A stretch of 64,000 bases of DNA from Coccinella septempunctata. Lineage: Eukaryota; Arthropoda; Insecta; Coleoptera; Coccinellidae. The position numbers and the translations under genes are program-made. A model generated the notes under the pieces. The model searched no databases, had not been told where the DNA came from, and saw only the letters and a program-made list of their open reading frames with translations. Positions within the stretch are counted from its first letter, which is position 1. Every line of letters starts with the position of its first letter. Location of the stretch: the NCBI RefSeq assembly GCF_907165205.1, contig NC_058193.1, positions 38,767,021 to 38,831,020 of the forward strand, in the 5' to 3' direction. This document shows positions 61,801 to 64,000 of the stretch, one piece after another.

Positions 61801-63427
61801 AGGGTATGTTTCGCAGCTCCCTACTGATTAACAACCATGTGAATTTAAAGGAAGGAGAGCTGTGGTTTGCTTAAAATGTATATTTATGCAGTTGATCGAT
61901 CAAACTATGAGGCTGCTTGATGGGAAATTTAAACTTCAAGGTTTCACGTGAAACTTATCCTCTTGCTGCATTGTATGTTATAAAATGGGTTTGGCGTTTT
62001 CATTCGATTTCTCTGATTGTATCTTTGAGATAATAGAGTATGAGAAAGGTGAAAAAAGTTTGATATAATGATTCCATTCATTTCACGGATTCTCTAGAAG
62101 AACAAAATCATCCAGTACTCACCTTGAATACAGCACACACTAAAAAGATAGGCAGCAACAGAACTGCAGCCCCCAAAAGTCCAAGACTGCAGTTCAGCTC
62201 CAGATATGGAAGTGATATGTCTTCAGGCCAATACAGGAAAGAATATCCTGCAACAAATATGATGCCAAGTTAACGAAAAATCGAATCGAGCAACATAAAG
62301 TCGCGTATCTGGCATAGAAATAGATGGGAATTCAAACTGACACGATACGGTGTTTCACGTCACTCCGATGGAAGCAACAAAAGCCATCAGGGTTGATAGG
62401 TTTCATTGTTCTGTTGACGCTTTATCTGCTTCATGCCGTGGAAATAATTGTTTCGGACTGCAAATTTGCTCCGTGTATAAATTCGATTTTTAAACGCGCT
62501 GTATAGTGAAGTTATGAATGTGTAGCTTTCAGAGCAGGCGGTGAAAGCGCTGATGACGAGTTTCAAACGGAATCATCAAATTTGCTAGCTCTTTACCGCC
62601 TTATTATGATACATAGTATCCTTCGAATGTTTCCACATCGGAAAATGAAATCGAATTATCCATAAAACGCCTCAAAATACAACATCGCGATGGTGTTCCA
62701 ATTTCCCCATTAACAAGCTCAAATTCAATCTTCTCCAAGATTCTAGTGTTATCAAACATTCACGAAGTTGCTCTCAGGGCTAGATGGGTTTTCTGATACA
62801 CAGGCGACTTCGGAAAATTGCATTTTCATTGCGGAAAATCGATGTGGCGGGAATCGCTGTAACGGAAGAACGGACTAACTTCATTATCGGAAGCCGGTTG
62901 GGTTATGGGGTAAACTGCAACCGTCGCGCTCAAAATTGGTCCTCTTTGCGCTTTTAAATTAGTGCTATCCTGCCTCCCTTCCAGTTGTCTGATCATTAAT
63001 TATAATAACCTTATAGTTGGATACTGGAGTTACCGTTCTAGGTTCGTGATTTTAAAGCCGGTGAATGGAGGAATAAGGGATCTATATTGTGATTCACCTC
63101 ATTGGATCAGCCTTGTCGTACCTTTCTTGGAAAATATTGTTAGAAAAACCTCTTGTACTTACCCAGAAGTCTTTTTATAGCTTTGACGACCGTATACGCT
63201 TGTATCCCACTCCCCAATAACCCATACCAAACAGACCAAAGGTTGTTCAAGTGGATACCAGTGGATCTTTTCCTCTTGGTCTGCGTGACCTTGGTATGGA
63301 CGGCCGAGGAGTTCTCAGACGACTGAGGGGAAGGCGCCCTCTGGCTGGCGTTCATCTTGCACTTCAGATAATCTATCTCATTTTTGCTACCGTATTTTGA
63401 ACACGTGATCGGTGACGGTGAGGACAT
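55856..63427 (-). CDS. tinc: Tincar, eight-pass transmembrane protein (1019 aa)
   Basis: Eleven coding exons in gene order: 63427-63163, 62247-62123, 61190-60971, 60173-59901, 58675-58485, 58420-58242, 58156-57868, 57788-57418, 57120-56979, 56920-56762, 56701-55856; all joins keep frame. The start is the ATG in MSSPSPITC; the exon continues upstream to an acceptor at 63464. Eight hydrophobic spans are visible, the first in LNNLWSVWYGLLGSGIQAY and the last in LACIIGGILHLFLWVVIWLF. The extracellular or luminal stretch EWIWKTDLDFMVVHRDRLVV lies between TM3 and TM4. A long cytoplasmic tail is Ser/Pro-rich. Topology and these motifs match Drosophila Tincar, known from heart and eye development; its biochemistry is unknown. 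The fly protein is longer. The exon 8 acceptor is TTTAAG. Intron 3 region 61191-62122 holds a 174-bp repeat patch. Confidence 0.85.
58676..59900. other. Large tincar intron
   Basis: The intron between tincar exons 4 and 5, 1.2 kb. No nested gene seen; the frame at 59084-59302 has no features. Confidence 0.6.
61284..61605 (-). repeat. 174-bp repeat, about two copies, in a tincar intron
   Basis: GTGATACATATTCTGAAAGA at about 61357 and GTGATATATATTCTGAAAGA at about 61527 mark two units, with AACTGAACCCAACTTTGTGG between. Same orientation as the array at 11986-12560. The second unit has small deletions. It lies within the intron between tincar exons 2 and 3. Confidence 0.92.
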
Positions 63428-63464
63428 TTTCGGCTGATCGACTCCAATTTCTCGTCTAGCACAT

Positions 63465-64000
63465 CTGAAAAGAAGAAACATTGATAGGTCGTATGCAAAA
63501 TATAGGAAGACGGACAACAACAACAAAGGAATAGTCAAATGGTATTAGTAACAATACGCTGAAAAAATATTAATGCTACAAAGGTTCGTATACTGGTTTC
63601 CGGGACTCCAAGTTGTCACATAGAAATGAGAGGGATGAAGAATTCAAGCAAAATCGTCCGTTCATTGGGCAAAACGAATGCTGGGTTTTCAAGACTCGAA
63701 CAAATACATCTGGTCACGGATCTGTGCAGAGTAATTAATCGTATATCCACAATTCACCATCAATATCCGGGAGCAATCAAATGCCCCATCCATTATCGGA
63801 TGGCCTCATAAATCACGTATCGATTAGGTGGTAAAAACCGGAACTATAGATACCCGTCAATACCAACCAATCAGCGTTCAATAAAATCCGTCGTCGAGAA
63901 CCAAAATACGAATTCTTATTCGAAATTCGAACTCGAAACGTCAACTGTCAAAATTCCATGGACGTCCTGACGAATATTCTTTCACCTGAGGCATCCACAG
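63465..64000. other. Upstream of the first tincar coding exon
   Basis: Read on the minus strand this is the intron before the first coding exon. At the window edge CTCAG|GTGAAAG (about 63985) could be a donor of a 5' non-coding exon; a short ATG frame there does not join in frame to the tincar exon. Confidence 0.4.

Noticed and set aside
55856..63427. First idea that the multi-pass gene is an otopetrin proton channel
   Set aside because: Only eight spans are found, otopetrin motifs are missing, and the LWSVWYG, KTDLDF...RLVV and eight-span layout fit Tincar.

Overview
This window is nuclear DNA of an insect. Genes have several exons with short GT-AG introns inside AT-rich DNA, and there are TATA/Inr promoters, AATAAA signals, a Tc1-type transposon and scattered CCTAA-type (TTAGG telomere-like) motifs. 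The genes recognised (tincar, Nup160, a GPR143 homologue, a myosuppressin-type receptor, an M1 aminopeptidase) fit a holometabolous insect. A beetle is my guess, but nothing in the window proves the order.

Layout. From 1 to 13 kb there are no convincing host genes. This part holds a short tandem array of a 174-bp repeat, a cluster of nested palindromes, a MITE-like element with terminal inverted repeats, a dead full-length Tc1-like transposon (8922-10367) and a second 174-bp array in the opposite orientation. At 13.2-14.2 kb, on the minus strand, is the main coding exon of a myosuppressin/FMRFamide-type GPCR. A 640-bp near-perfect palindrome lies at 17.8-18.4 kb. At 19.9-28.3 kb is a 12-exon secreted M1 aminopeptidase-like gene with an altered GAMEN motif and a shortened C-terminus.

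The most unusual part is 30.5-44.2 kb, a cluster of genes for secreted proteins. Four larger genes share a signal peptide and, to different degrees, an N-terminal region with the pattern GGK..d...DG(T/S)(V/I). They have different tails: Met/Asn-rich, Met-rich with acidic repeats, and two almost identical Tyr/Gln/Asn-rich proteins of 504 and 503 residues. The last two face each other as an inverted duplication around a degenerate tandem repeat. Among them are three tiny genes for 50-61-residue secreted peptides that share the signature CPxG-x7-GxC-x3-F(E/W) and an intron 3-12 nt after the stop codon. I recognise no described family for either set. Strong TATA boxes, biased codons and signal peptides suggest abundant gland or epidermal secretions; that is inference.

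From 45.9 kb on come conserved genes: a GPR143-like receptor (6 exons, 360 aa), Nup160 (17 exons, 1392 aa; partial copy of exon 7 in the preceding intron) and, convergent on the minus strand, tincar (11 coding exons, 1019 aa, eight membrane spans, a third 174-bp repeat patch in one intron). All exon joins in the four complete multi-exon conserved genes keep frame when checked by hand.
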